Notes: generated by a model from the letters alone, not told the origin. A stretch of 64,000 nucleotides of DNA from Hippophae tibetana (GCA_037013495.1 CM072803.1:23035001-23099000); one strand, 5' to 3'. Positions 27,230 to 39,375 are shown, counted from the first letter of the stretch. Numbers and translations: made by a program.

Positions 27230-28292
27230 CTTAGAAGACCACTCCTAAAAGCCTTTATCGTAGTAGAGTTGGGGCCATTTGTTATCTCAAGATTTTCTCC
27301 CCTAAACCTTCTAATGTATTCTTCAATAGACTCGCCCATTCTTAGGTGATCAAGAAGAGGTGGTGAGATTCTTTCCTCAAAGACTTATTATAGTATGATG
27401 AATATCTTGGCAGATTGAGAGAAAAAGGTTATAGTATGGAGTGCCAAGTTATTGAACCATTTGTGTGCACCATCATATAGAATAGTGGTAAATAATTTGC
27501 ATATCATGGCATCTCTTTTTCCTCGAGTGAGGCTCACAGAGGTCATTGTTGTCTTGAAATGTTGAACATGAGTTACCAAATCTTTCATTCCTTGGTGGTT
27601 TGGGCATTTGGGTGTACTAAACTTGGCTAGAGTCTCATCGTGCTATATTTCATTAGGAAAAAAAGAAGACACACAGTTGCTCACAATCCCTATCCACATC
27701 GTAGTGTATCTTACCCTTGTTTCGCCTTTCGTGGGCTCTTTTAAAGGTCAGGTCTTGCTTTTTTTCACTTATTTTAATGTCTAGAATCAAGCCTATCAGT
27801 TTTTTCACTCTTGCATCAATTGCTCATTGTTGAGCCTCGTCAAGCTAGTGGGAGGGTCACCCTTAATTACGTTATCGTTGTGGGATGGCTTGGGCATTAC
27901 AAGATCCGACCCAAGCCTACCTACTAGATTTGTGGCTTGACCCTTAAGGGTACCCATTCCTAACTACGAGCACAACACCCATTTTTCTTGCTTGGTCTTC
28001 TCAAGTTTTCTTCTTAGCTTAAGAAGTTGGCATACTAGCTCCTAATGAGGATCAGTCTCAACTCGAGCCTCCTCATGCGTTGGTAAGATATGGTCTTGTG
28101 TCGAGGCTACTTCTTTGTTTACTAATCTCAATATTCCTTTAGCTCGTGTTCCCACCATGATAGACATAATCGTAGGGAACACTACTCGCTTATTAAGTCT
28201 CTCTCTCAAAACTCAGGGTAAATCTTTAAGAATAAAGGGTCAGCAACCAAAGCTCAACCTTTGAATCCTGAGCTCCACGATGGGTGCCAAAA
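27230..28292 (-). pseudogene. Ty3/gypsy retrotransposon relic, gag region
   Basis: On the minus strand a broken gag frame is readable. The stretch at 27588-27388 contains HVQHFKTTMTSVSLTRGKRD and DGAHKWFNNL, matching the gypsy gag pattern 'HLQxFxTxM...AMCRxFPxTLxGxAxxWF'. Upstream sequence to 28292 shows gag-like words interrupted by stops. A primer-binding-like segment (TTTTGGCACCCATCGTGGAG) lies at 28292-28273 beside the LTR. No pol is present, so the copy is truncated and dead. Confidence 0.7.
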
Positions 28293-28658
28293 TGTTGGAG
28301 TGGTTCGATTTATAAAGAGAGAAACTAGAAAGAAGTCAGATAATTTTACTAAATATGGGGATCTCTTATGAGGTATATATATATAGGGCATTAGAAGTAC
28401 ATGTTTCGATTACATAGGGAGTATATATCACAACGTGTCAAAAAGGTACAAGAGTAAAAGAAAATACATCTTGAGCTAGAAGTCGACTACTACATGGCTC
28501 GGTCTAGTGGTCAACATTATAATACGCAAAAATACTATACGTAGGCATGCTCATCCTACGTGCATCGTTATGGGTGCAGACACAAACTAGTCTTCTGGGT
28601 TAACTCGTTTGATGGCTTGAGCTAGATCAAACTCTTGGTTGATCTATATGTTCAAACA
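28293..28658 (-). mobile_element. Candidate LTR of the gypsy relic
   Basis: About 366 bp bounded by TGTTGGAG and TTCAAACA on the plus strand (TG...CA ends) and lying directly beside the PBS-like sequence. No second LTR was found in the window. The outer border is approximate. Confidence 0.5.
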
Positions 28659-28695
28659 TGTTGCATTAGTAATTTCATAACATCATATACAACTA

Positions 28696-29522
28696 TTCTA
28701 TACATAGTTTTTTTAATAACTAAATAGCTTTACTTTTAATAAATTGATTAATTTTTCCTAACTAGCAATAACTTATCTTAAAAATCACAGTTTTATATCA
28801 AATTATATAATAAAAAGATCAAAAGATCTTCATATCATAATTTCAATAAAATGATATCAAGGTCATCCTCGTTACATCTCCGACTGTCGACATAGATAAC
28901 CCCACTAGAGTTACAATGATCCTATTGGTGCTTCGATAGTCACGATAGCTACCACCGATAAAGCTTTGATGATCATTATCGATGATCCACTAAAGTTTCA
29001 ATGACCTACATGTATCATTAAATAAAACATATTACATCCATCGCAATTGCAACGATCCACTTGATGTTCAGATGTAATATGTTTGCATCTATATGTCTTT
29101 TTGTATGTAATATGTTACATTTACTAGATTTTCGAAAAAATCGTTAGTGGTGACTATTGGAGCACCGATAGGATCATTGTAACTCTAGTGGGGTCATCTG
29201 TGTCGACAATCAGAGATGTAACAAGGATGACATTGATATCATTTTATTGAAATTATAATTTTTAAGATAAGTTATTACTAGTTAGAAAAAAATAATCAAT
29301 TTATTAAAATTAAAGCTATTTTGTTATTAAAAAAACTATGTATATTACATACAAAAAGACATATAGATGCAAACATATTACATCCGAACATCAAGTGGAT
29401 CGTTGCAATTGCGATGAATGTAATATGTTTTATTTAAAGATACATGTGAATATAACATAGATCATTGAAACTTTAGTGGATCACTAACAATGATCATCGT
29501 AGCTTTGTCGGTGGTAGCTATT
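28696..29522. repeat. Interleaved inverted repeats (order A-B-A'-B')
   Basis: Block A (about 28696-28944) is the reverse complement of A' (about 29150-29345). Block B (about 28946-29115) is the reverse complement of B' (about 29346-29521). Examples: 'gggtcatctgtgtcgaca' in A' against 'tgtcgacatagataacccc' in A, and 'ggatcgttgcaattgcgat' in B' against 'atcgcaattgcaacgatcc' in B. The order is not that of a simple palindrome, which would be A-B-B'-A'. Confidence 0.85.
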
Positions 29523-29963
29523 GAATATATTATGGAATCTAATCTTATTTTTAGTTTATTAAATTATGTTATAAAAATATTTTTGTATTTATGAATATGA
29601 AGTTATGAGTTTGAGATAATTTTTTATTAATTTTGTAAAATTCATTCAAAATTAAAAAAAAAACTCTATGTAAATATTCTCCAACCACAGAAGGAATAAA
29701 ATAGACATTTAAATATTTATAAAAAATTGAAATTTTAGTTTGTATAAATATCAAAGAAGCATCAAACATATTATTCATATTGACATAATATTTATGCAAA
29801 GCAAAAATCATTTTAGAAATATCTATATTTTTTATAGTGACACTTTCCTAATTTGGTTTGCTTAGAGCTTTATTTAGCCTTTATCAACATTTTGTTTCGT
29901 TTGAAAGCGCTTTTTTCTAAATGTTTTTAAGACGGATTAAAAGCTGAAACCTTTTCGGGATTA

Positions 29964-30387
29964 GGGTAAAATATATTATAACTTTTAATAAAAATATACA
30001 AAAGTCTCATAGTTATTAAGTGGTGTACAAAAATCTTATAGTTTTTGAAAAAAAATATACATTGGTACTAAATTGACGGTTCAACTTTTTTTTCTAAAAA
30101 TAATCACGTGTCAAACATATAACATTTTAAGATATATTTTTAAAATATAAATTAATAAAAAATCAATTAATTCATAATCCCATACATTTTAAGATATATT
30201 TTTGAAATATAAATTAATAAAAAAATCAATTAATTCATAATCTCAATAAATTCAAAGATTAATGGTCAATTTAGATTAATGTCTACATTTTTTAAAAACT
30301 ATAGAATTTTTATACAACATTTAATAACTATAATTTTTTTTATGTATTTTTATTAAAAGGTATAAAATTTCTAGTGTATTTCACCCC
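29964..30387. mobile_element. Foldback/MITE-like element with about 105-bp terminal inverted repeats
   Basis: The left arm starts GGGTAAAATATATT and continues 'ttttaataaaaatatacaaa...catagttattaagtggtgta'. The right arm, ending ATTTCACCCC, is its imperfect reverse complement. The interior holds a 62-bp direct duplication at about 30122-30243. A GGATTA flanks both ends (adjacent on the left, two bases off on the right) and could be a target-site duplication. No transposase is present. Confidence 0.65.
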
Positions 30388-30399
30388 AAGGATTAATGC

Positions 30400-31066
30400 T
30401 TGGTTTGTATGCATTATTTATTTGATATTATTTTATTTTTGGGTAATGATTATCGATATGATAAACTGAGGCTGATTAAAGGTGTTTTCATCAACTTTGG
30501 TAAAATTCATGTAATATTAATGAAAGAAATAAAATTTGTTAAAAACTGAAAAAAAATCATATTAAAATTTAAAACTTTTTTTTTATTAAATTTAAAATTT
30601 AAAATTAATGTTATATGTCTTGTTTTTTTTTTCTTTTTAACCAATGATGATTCGAATCCATGATTTAAAATTTACATGACAAGTCTTAATATCACATTTT
30701 ACTAATTTAACCACATTTTACGTGCTTTAGTACCAAATCAAAACACAAGGTATGAAAATATGAGCTAAAATGGATTCCCAAAGAAGATATGAAGGGAAGA
30801 CAGCAGCTCAGCTAATCTTTTTTAAAACCATACATCTCTAGATTACTTTGTCATATATAATGAGATGTTCAAAATTGACACAATAATGTCAATTTATATA
30901 GTAATTCTAACCACATTCCCTTCCAAAACCTTCATATTTCTATATAAGGATGAACTGAATCTTTCTCAAAACTGCAATTCATAAACAACTTACAAGACGC
31001 ATGCCGGAAATATATGCTGATTCAAGTATGACTTTCTTCCTAAGATGTTAATATTTCCAATATTTA
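30400..31066. other. 3' flank of the NFD4-like gene, no gene seen
   Basis: AT-rich non-coding sequence. The part nearest 31066 probably contains the 3' UTR. No feature beyond homopolymer runs is supported. Confidence 0.5.
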
Positions 31067-34000
31067 TCAGCTAGAACTTTGAGGATGCCGAAAAGACCCA
31101 CCAGCATAAAGCATTTGGTACACCGGTCGGACTCTAATTGTAAGAATTATGCTCAAGATGGTACCAAGACCACATAGACTAGCTAAAGCTAGGAATGTGA
31201 GCCTAAAACAATGAGGACCTAAGCAGGTTGATCCTCCTTGCTTGGCAGCTTCAGCATCGTATAAAGATCCAGCAAGCAGAGCTGAAAAGAGTAGGGCTCC
31301 GATAGGGTTTCCTAAACCCATGCAGTTGTAAATAATACCAAAATGTTTCAAACCAAAAAGCTCAGAAGTTGTTGGAACCATCATGGAGTACTGAATCCCA
31401 TAGCAGATTCCAAGTAGGGCAGTCGCAGCGTAGAGAGTACTACTTAGACCTAATGCATATAAAAGGAATGATAGGATCATGATCACGTGTGAGCATGCTA
31501 TCCATAATGTACGAGGAATCGCTTTTGACCTGCAATGAAATCAAACCAAATATCAGAATAGTACTATGACCTAAAAGACAATCAGTGTATGTTGTTTCTG
31601 CTTTTAGAACTCTATAAAAGCACCAACGACTACAAATTAGCATTTCTTAACCAAATATAAAAGAATTTGCCTCACGTGATTGGCAGACTCAGAAAGAACA
31701 TCATGTGATTCTTGATAGGAACACAAAATATGTTATTCTTTTTTCAAGTACTTTCTTTTAAAATTACTTTTGACTGAAATTACTTTTAAAAAGATCACAA
31801 GAAAAAAAGACTCAAACCCTTATCAAGTTCAAAACATCATTTGAATGTGACTGTTAAATCAAAGTTTTAATCAGCACTAACCTGACAAAATGTTCAGAAA
31901 CAACACCGGAACCGAGTCGTCCCACAAAATTGCAAAAGCTGAATATGGAGAGCAGCATTGATGTATTATCAACACCTAAAGAAACCCCAATTTGGCTCAA
32001 ATTGTTAAGAACTGTTACACCAGTACCAGCCCCAAGAAAATACACAAACCAAAGAAGCCAAAAATCAGCTTTAATAAGAGCTTCATCAATCTTAAAATCA
32101 TCTCCTCTTCTAGGTCTCCTTTTCTTTTTTACAGCACCTTCCCCTATAGCAAGAAGGGTTTCCACATCTGAAGCATATTCATTTTCGTAGAAACTTCCAA
32201 GATACGTAGCTGATGAAGATGGTGTTAATAATGGCTCAGTTCTGGTTGTATTACTTTGGTCCGGAACAAAATGATTCAAAGAATCATTTGATGGGTAGTT
32301 AGGCTTCTTTGAGGTTGAAGGAAACAATGTCATTTTTATAGGGATTGCTAAAGGAGATAAGAGAAAGATAACCATTATGGCAACTAAAATATAGGACAGA
32401 ACATCATTTAGTGATATTGTGTCACTGACTACTGATATTGCAAGAAGATAGATTGCAAGGAAAATACTAACAACTTGAGTGAAGATAAAATGGGCATGTT
32501 CTGATGAGTCTTCGCCGGAGGCTGGAGTACACGGTCGGATAAAATACATTACAGCTATAGATAGAACAGGAAGCCCGAGAGCAAGGAATAACAACAGATC
32601 TGAACCAGAATTTTTAAGCAACATACTGTAGATGACAGTGTATACTGCAGCACTGAGGCCAATATAACCTTTGAGAATGCCAGCAACAGTGCCTCTACTT
32701 AGAGGGAAATTTCTCATGTTGATTACGAGTATAGCTGTGCCATACCAAGCATTGCTATTGGTGGCAATGCAGAGGGTAATCCATATCTGTAAAAGCAATG
32801 AAGTCAATTGGTTATGAGTTCAATATGCAAAGGTACGACTATATATGCAGTAAAATCATGATCCACATTCAGTTGTGATAATGTTGAAATACAGTGTGTA
32901 AAACAACCCAAGATTACATATTTGGAATAATAAGTCTTTCGTAATTGGGTTGAATCCCAAGCCATTCACCATATTGGCTACTTAGCCCAAAAACTAAAAT
33001 GATGCAAATGTCAAAGACTACAAATGAGTTGTTAGGTCCACCTCCCAAACCAAAAGCTCGAGTTTTTGGAAAAATTAGTATCTAACACTTCTATCTAGTA
33101 TCAAAAGTCCTAGGATCCAATCCTTAAGACAACCTCTAATGTCAATTAAATTTTTTAAGTTTAATGAGCTTGCAAAAAGACAAGGGAATCCACTCTTGAG
33201 AAAAATTCATGTGATGGGCCTTTGCAAAGACAAAGTAGTCCACATTTGAGGAGAATGTTACAGAGTATAAATGAGTTATTAGGCTCACTTCCTAAAAGCT
33301 TTTGTAAGAATTGGTGTCTAAAACTTATATATGATATCAAAGCAATGAGGTTCTAGAATCGAATCCCTATGACAATTCCCAATGTCAATTAAAATTCTCA
33401 AGTTTGATGGGTCTTACAAAAAGACAAAAAAACCCAATTTTGAGGAAAGTTCAAGTGATAGGTTTTTATAAAGATAAAGCAACACACACTTGAGGAAAAA
33501 TGTTAAAGAGTATAAATAAATGGTTAGACCCACCTCCCACAAGCTTGAGCTTTTGGTAGAATTGGTGTCTAATACTTCTATAGCAAATTATTGAAGGGTC
33601 TCTTTGGAAGTACTCATTTTGGCTGAAATTGTTTTCCAATGGATTAAAGCACATTTATGATGCTTGGAAATATCTAATAGAATTGCTCTCAAAATTTGGA
33701 AAAACATTATTTGTGCTTCTAAGAAAAATAATAAAAAAATAGTGATGCCTACTCAATCCTAAAATAATTACTAAAGTGATGCTCAAAACCACTTCTCATC
33801 ATTTTATGTCAAACACCTTAACAATTATGTTGAAACCACTTTTGATCAAACCGATTCCATTAAAACCACTTTTGATCAAACCGGTTCCATTAAAACCACA
33901 TCTAAAAAAAGCACATACAAATAGATCTCTTCCAATTTTCAATTCATTAGGTTGTGAAGGTTGAAGAGTTGAGGTTATGAGTAAGAGCCATTAACAATCA

Positions 34001-36202
34001 AAGAGGATCATCTCCCCACCAAGAATGTAATCAGAAAGAGATTCATCACTGAGGTTAGCCTTAATATTAAAAAGCAAATCACAGACCTCAGCCTTGAAAT
34101 TTTTGCATATGTAATTGTGTCTGCAAAATATATGCCAAGGATCATTTTCAAATTAGTCCTGAACATAGAGAATTTGCCTGAACAAGTTGCACTTGACTTT
34201 AGAAAGAATAAGCTGAACTCTTGGTGCAAAAAAAGAAGGGCTTTTGTAAGTGCTATACCATTACTGGTAATAACAGCAAAAGTGTGTAAAACATTCGACA
34301 TAAGCTTTCAAGCATTACAAGTGCATTTTAAGGTCATATTGCATTGCTCTTTAAAAAACAAAAATTTAAGCTTAAATAATTAGTAAAATGGACTTGTAAT
34401 TTTGCCTATTTTTTCTAACTCAGGTTTGAGGGTCGGACAAGGGCACGGATCTGAGTTCGGCTTCTTCATGTTCTTAATTTTAAGATACTGGAACACAGCA
34501 TCCTGCGTTACTATAAAATATAATTGTTTTTATTAAATAACATTTACAAACTCACACATCCACAGGCACACACATAAACAATGACGAGTTCGAAACCACT
34601 CCTCTTAATACTCACAAGGAGCATATATCATTTCATTAGAAGACAATTAATATAATGCTTTTAATATTATTTATTTATTTACTCAATTTTCAGAATTTCT
34701 TTTATTTTTATATAAAAACATTGATTCATGGCCCACATTTCAAGATTATGAAATGAGATATGGGCCTAAAAATCCAAGTATGCCCATTTATACTATACTT
34801 TTGAGCCCATGATTTAAACACGAGCTCTTTGAACTAGGTTTTTTTATCACTGCCGCCTCCACCCTCCTTTTCTTTCTCCTTCATCTTTATCTGATCTCTT
34901 CACTTTCTTGAATCAACTCCGGTGAGATGGGGCAGTGTCATAGCATTGACCTGTGTTGATGTCATGTGTGTCGACACCAATACGGCACTCATATAGCCCA
35001 ATGGGAAAAATATATATTTTGCAATCCCTAATTTACCAAAGCTTTCAAACATTCGACTACACTATTGAATATAGGAGGAAAAAAAACACCAAAATGGCTT
35101 CTAACACATTGAATAGCCAAATCACTTCTGCTTACGTTACTGTTTCAGCAGAAAACAAAGTTGGCCCCAATTTTATTCGCTGAAACAGTAGTACAAAAAA
35201 TAGGAAACACAACATTCTATGTTCAGCAATCAAGATCACTTATATGATTTTGTAAAAATTGAAGCTTTCTCAGCACCATCCCAGTTTTCTCAACGCTAAC
35301 CATCAAGCAATATGAGCAGAACAATTAAAGTCAGAGTCTACCATTCAAAAACTTCAACACATTGAGCTTAACTATATACCGATCAGAGTACCATTTCTAG
35401 CTATCATTTCAAATGGGCATATAAAAAAAATTCAGAGAAGCAATATATAAGAGAGAAGAAGTCGAATGAAAAGAAGATATTAATTGATTTCACTTATCTA
35501 CCCCATAAGGCATGTTGAAAAGAGAACGATCAAATGCAGAGTCTAGCATGAAAAAACTTCAACACATTGAGCTTAACATCATACAGAGTACCATTTCTAG
35601 CTACCAATTTCAAATGGGTATATAATTTTTTTTATATAGGAAAACAACATATAAGAGAGAAGGAGCCGAATGAAAAGAAGACATGAATTTGATTTAACTA
35701 ACCCACCCAATAAGGCATGTTGGAAACGGAACAATCAAATGCATAGTCAACCATAACATATTGAGCTTAACATCATACAGAGTACATCTCTAGCAACCAA
35801 TTTCAAATGGGCATATGAAGAAAAAATAAAAAAAAAATGAAAGGAATTAGGACAAGTGATTTGACTTACCAGCCAAAAAGGCATGTTTTGAACAGTTTGA
35901 CTAACAGCAAGCCAAATAACACCATAACCCAAGAAAGAACAAAGAGATCCAACCAAAAGAATAGTCCAAGGGGGAAACTTGTTGCAGGCAATACCAGGAA
36001 GCAAACCCACACTCTCACCAATATCATTGGCAACTCCAAGAATTGTAACTTGTTGTTGATTGATACCCAGAACACTTTTCAATAATGGTGAGTATAGTGG
36101 GAAGTTATAGGCGTTTCCGGCAGCTATTTGGACCCAAACTGCGGCTGCTAAACCTACCCATGGTGGTCTACTTCCTTCTTTTATAGCTGGGTTACTCGGC
36201 AT
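31067..36202 (-). CDS. NUCLEAR FUSION DEFECTIVE 4-like (nodulin-like / major facilitator superfamily) membrane transporter
   Basis: Three exons: 36202-35870, 32786-31882 and 31529-31067. Phases agree (0, then 2/1) and give 566 residues with a stop at 31069-31067. The N-terminus has the nodulin-like domain: WVGLAAAVWVQIAAGNAYNF, YSPLLKSVLGINQQQ and VANDIGESVGLLPG, then NMRNFPLSRGTVAGILKGY. About 12 hydrophobic segments are visible. A basic, serine-rich cytoplasmic loop (residues about 280-350, with KKKRRPRRGDD) precedes the second MFS half starting ADFWLLWFVYFLGAGTGVTV. Plant members are plasma- or endomembrane proteins of mostly unknown substrate; NFD4 itself was named for karyogamy defects (family knowledge). 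The gene looks intact. Intron 1 is 3,083 bp and full of repeats. Confidence 0.95.
33009..33582 (+). mobile_element. Tandem TRIM-like retroelement (three short LTRs, two internal segments) in NFD4-like intron 1
   Basis: LTR-like units of about 76-88 bp start at 33009 (TGTCAAAGA), 33256 (TGTTACAGAG) and 33501 (TGTTAAAGAG). Each contains a version of 'gagtataaatnagttnttag...cacctccc...ttggtgtctaa'. The first two are followed by a Met-tRNA PBS-like site (TAGTATCAAAAGTCC; TGATATCAAAGC). Internal segments of about 160-170 bp end in purine tracts (tgaggagaa, tgaggaaaaa) directly before the next LTR, as expected of a polypurine tract. No coding capacity is present. Divergence between copies shows it is old. 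Confidence 0.65.
33834..33900. repeat. 30-bp direct repeat, about 2.2 copies
   Basis: 'accacttttgatcaaaccg' followed by '(a/g)ttccattaaa' occurs twice in tandem, with a third partial copy (aaccacatct). It lies in intron 1 of the NFD4-like gene. Confidence 0.8.
34725..34930 (+). promoter_or_regulatory. Plus-strand promoter/5' UTR-like segment inside NFD4-like intron 1
   Basis: Three site-II-type motifs (GGCCCA near 34729, TGGGCC near 34761, AGCCCA near 34804) precede a pyrimidine-rich stretch (34850-34915, 'ccgcctccaccctccttttc...'). That ends in 'caactccg|gtgagatg', a credible splice donor. This is the look of a plant housekeeping-gene promoter and untranslated first exon. No plus-strand coding exon follows, so it may be a captured fragment or a non-coding transcript start. 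Confidence 0.35.
35332..35900 (-). repeat. 205-bp tandem repeat, about 2.8 copies, including the exon 1/intron 1 junction of the NFD4-like gene
   Basis: Units start at about 35332, 35537 and 35742, each with 'cacattgagcttaac...cagagtac...tttcaaatggg...'. The last unit runs into the true end of exon 1 ('cttaccagccaaaaaggcatg'). The two intronic units hold decayed forms of the same boundary ('ctaacccacccaataaggcatg' and 'cttatctaccccataaggcatg'). Confidence 0.85.
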
Positions 36203-38200
36203 CTTCAGCAACTACAATTTACAATCTGTCTCTCAGATGGTTTCTGTGCTTGTATTCTAAAATTGCTTTCTGGCCATCTCTTTAAATTGGGAAATATGGA
36301 CAGGTGACTACTCTGTCTCATATCTCTTTAAGTACCTTTTTCTTTCTTTCTTTACTATAAGGGCACTGAGTATGCTTGCTTTTTAATTAATAAATTGGAA
36401 GTTAATTTATTTCTTTTTAAATGAAAATAACTTGACTTCACGTTTTTAAATAGTGCATTAAAATTTAACTTTTTAAAAATAAATATTATAAGTTACTTAA
36501 TTTATTTATTTTTAAGAAAAATAATTTAGTTTATTTCTTTTATCACATATATCTCACTAAATGTTTTTAATGAATTTATTTTTCATTTCTATTCAAATCG
36601 CATCCTATTTTTTTTTTTTAAATATTTTTAATCTAACTCATTGTTTTTATAAATAATTTTATTTTAATTTTTATTATTCTATTTATCATTTAAATCTATT
36701 TGAAGTAAAAAAAAAAATCTCATTATAATACATTCTAACCTATTAAAAAAAATAAATGAGATAATATAATATAAATTTATAAAATTTATGTGCTGTAACA
36801 TTAACGAGACATCATGTATGAATTGTTATCTCTATTTTTTTATAAATAAATACGCAATATGAGTTTAGTAATTATAGGAAGATATTATTATCATAATTAT
36901 TTTTTATTAATAATAATTTAATTAATAATTATATAAATAAAAGAAATAATTTAATAATTTAATAATGACAATGTTAAAGACTTTTTTTTTTTTTGGATTT
37001 TCTATGGCAAAACTGAACATTTCAATTAATTTTATCCACATCTCTACCGCATATTTTCCCATAACCCCACAAAAATTACACAGCAGATTTAAAGACTCTG
37101 ACGTAGTGGGGTGAACTGAAATCAGATGAGAGGTGTCTGAGTGTGGGTCCCATGTCGAAGATAATATTATTTCGAAAAAATGGGTTTTTCACCTCCAGAT
37201 CTCAACTAAGGTTAGAACTTTAAAGCATATATATGTAATTGATAAAAAAAATACTGTATTAATGATAATTTTATTTAATAAAATTGATATTAAGATGTGT
37301 TTAATAATAAAAATAAAATAATTTTTTTATGTATTTTAATATAATAATAATATAAATTAATTATAATATTATTATTATGCTTTAAACTGTGAAATAATTT
37401 CAAGGAGTGAATATATACGTGGATAAATTTTTTTATCATTATTTCATAAAAAATATATTAATAAGTCAAATTTAATCAATTTTTATCTTTTTGTTTTTTT
37501 TTCTTTTTTAATCTTTAGTAAATAAAAGGAATACAAAGTTGCATCAAATATTTTAATATTGTTAGAATTTAGCAAGATAAATTTCTTATAATATTAGATA
37601 TTTATTAAAAATTCTTCCAAACTTTAAATTAATATCATAAATATTTTTAAGGTTTAAAATTATTGAAGACTTAAGTAAAGTGAAATCTAACATAAATGAG
37701 TTGTAATCTTTTATAAATAAAAATGATAAAAATAATAGAAAATTAATAAATAATGATAAATTAATAAATAATATAAATAAAAATACAAGATATTTTAAGA
37801 TATTTCTCACAAGAAATAAGTATTAATATTATAGATACAAAATAAATATATAATATATCATTAATTGATAAAGAAATTATTATGGATAAATTATTAAAAA
37901 TTTCTCAAAAAGATTAAAAAAAATTTAGATACATCTATTTAATAATAATTCAAATATATAGATTTTTTTTATTTGTAAATATGAAATATATTATCACAAC
38001 TTGTCATTCTCTACGTAAGAAACTCATAAGAAAATAGTTTTTTTAAATTACTTAGAATATTACATAAAACCATAACAAAATAATTAAATAAAAGAAACCA
38101 AAAACTATATTAGATATTTTAGGAGGAAGAATAAGAAGTTTTAAAAATTGGATAATTATCAAATAAGAAAAATGATAAACTTGTTGTGATATAAGAGACT
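36203..38200. other. Upstream flank of NFD4-like gene and AT-rich intergenic DNA
   Basis: The first ~100 bp upstream of the ATG probably form the 5' UTR/promoter, although no clear TATA box was picked. The rest is AT-rich without supported genes. Confidence 0.5.
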
Positions 38201-38249
38201 TTAGAATGTCCTGAAAATATTGATGTAATATAAAGTCTTACAAGTAAAA

Positions 38250-38520
38250 GTATAAAAACATAAAATATATAAAACATTCAAAGGATATAAATTTAGAAAA
38301 CAAGATTTCCAAAAATATAAGAAAAGGCAAAACAAATAATTTTATAAGAAAATATATTTTAGGAGAAAAATGTGAAAACCACTAGAAAACAAAAAATATT
38401 GCCTATAAGGGAAAAAAATGCAAATTTTGAATCTACAATGAGAAATGACATTATGCTTATGAAAGGCCTAGTAGGCTTTGACATAAATATTTTTTCACAG
38501 AAAACGAAAATCTTAGAAGA
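38250..38520 (+). pseudogene. Possible endogenous pararetrovirus/retroelement gag relic
   Basis: A plus-strand stretch encodes a Lys/Arg/Tyr-rich run (about 38255-38400), then a degraded zinc-knuckle-like pattern at about 38404-38460: one Cys and the His spacing remain, while two Cys positions and two other codons are broken by substitutions and stops. The lysine-rich lead-in plus single CCHC knuckle recalls plant Caulimoviridae coat proteins, but a retrotransposon gag is possible. There is no intact frame and the relic is not functional. Confidence 0.3.
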
Positions 38521-39375
38521 AGCTTTTAAGATGAATTAGAACAATAAAAGAATCAAATATGTATGATATTTGTGGTAAATATCTTTTAGAAGGAACAGAT
38601 GAGAAAATAATTGACTCATAATATGAATTTTTCATTAAAAGATAAATAATTCGTTTAATATTACAAATTCAAACAATATCTATATTAAGATAAAATTGAA
38701 ATTTAAAGGTTACATAATTATCATTTACATGCATATGTAGATAAATGAGCTAGATTAAAATAGGAGTAAAACAATAATTTTTCATTATTGTAAAAAGAGA
38801 TTTCTCGCCCTATAAAAGGAACTTTTATTTTTATTAATTGGACACATCTTTTGTAATAGAAAACTCTCAACTCTAAAAATTATTTATTTAACAACTATGA
38901 GCGGCTATGAATATCTTCAAGGTTCTTATTTAGCTTTTAAAATTGTAATAATTATTAATATTATGAATAAAATAGAGTGTAGTCATTCTATTCATATTCT
39001 CTAGTAAGTTTGATTTGGACATCATACTATGTATACAAGCAAGAGTCCTTCCATTACTAGGAGGATATTAAGACTTTAACAAGCTAAGACATATCATGTG
39101 TAACAAAAAAAGACAAATAACGGAAGGAAAATTAGATATGATAATTATAATTCTAAGTCAATTAAGGATATTGAATGACTAAATATTTGTTTATAAAATT
39201 TATAAAAATAATAAATAAGAAAATTAAAATGAAGAACTAGCTACAAGTCTGTATGAAAATAAATATAAGAAATATATAAAGTTAAAATAATGTTTTAATA
39301 AGAAACTTAAAAGATTTTTTTAAATAATAATATATAAGAATTAACAACTAGCATTGTAAAATAGCTAGTCATTAT

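Noticed and set aside
28270..28300. Possible tRNA gene near 'gatgggtgcc'
   Set aside because: No cloverleaf can be drawn; the sequence fits a retrotransposon primer-binding region.
33776..33964. 62-codon frame with repeated 'LLIKPxPLKP'
   Set aside because: The repeat comes from a 30-bp tandem DNA repeat inside an intron, and nothing else suggests coding.
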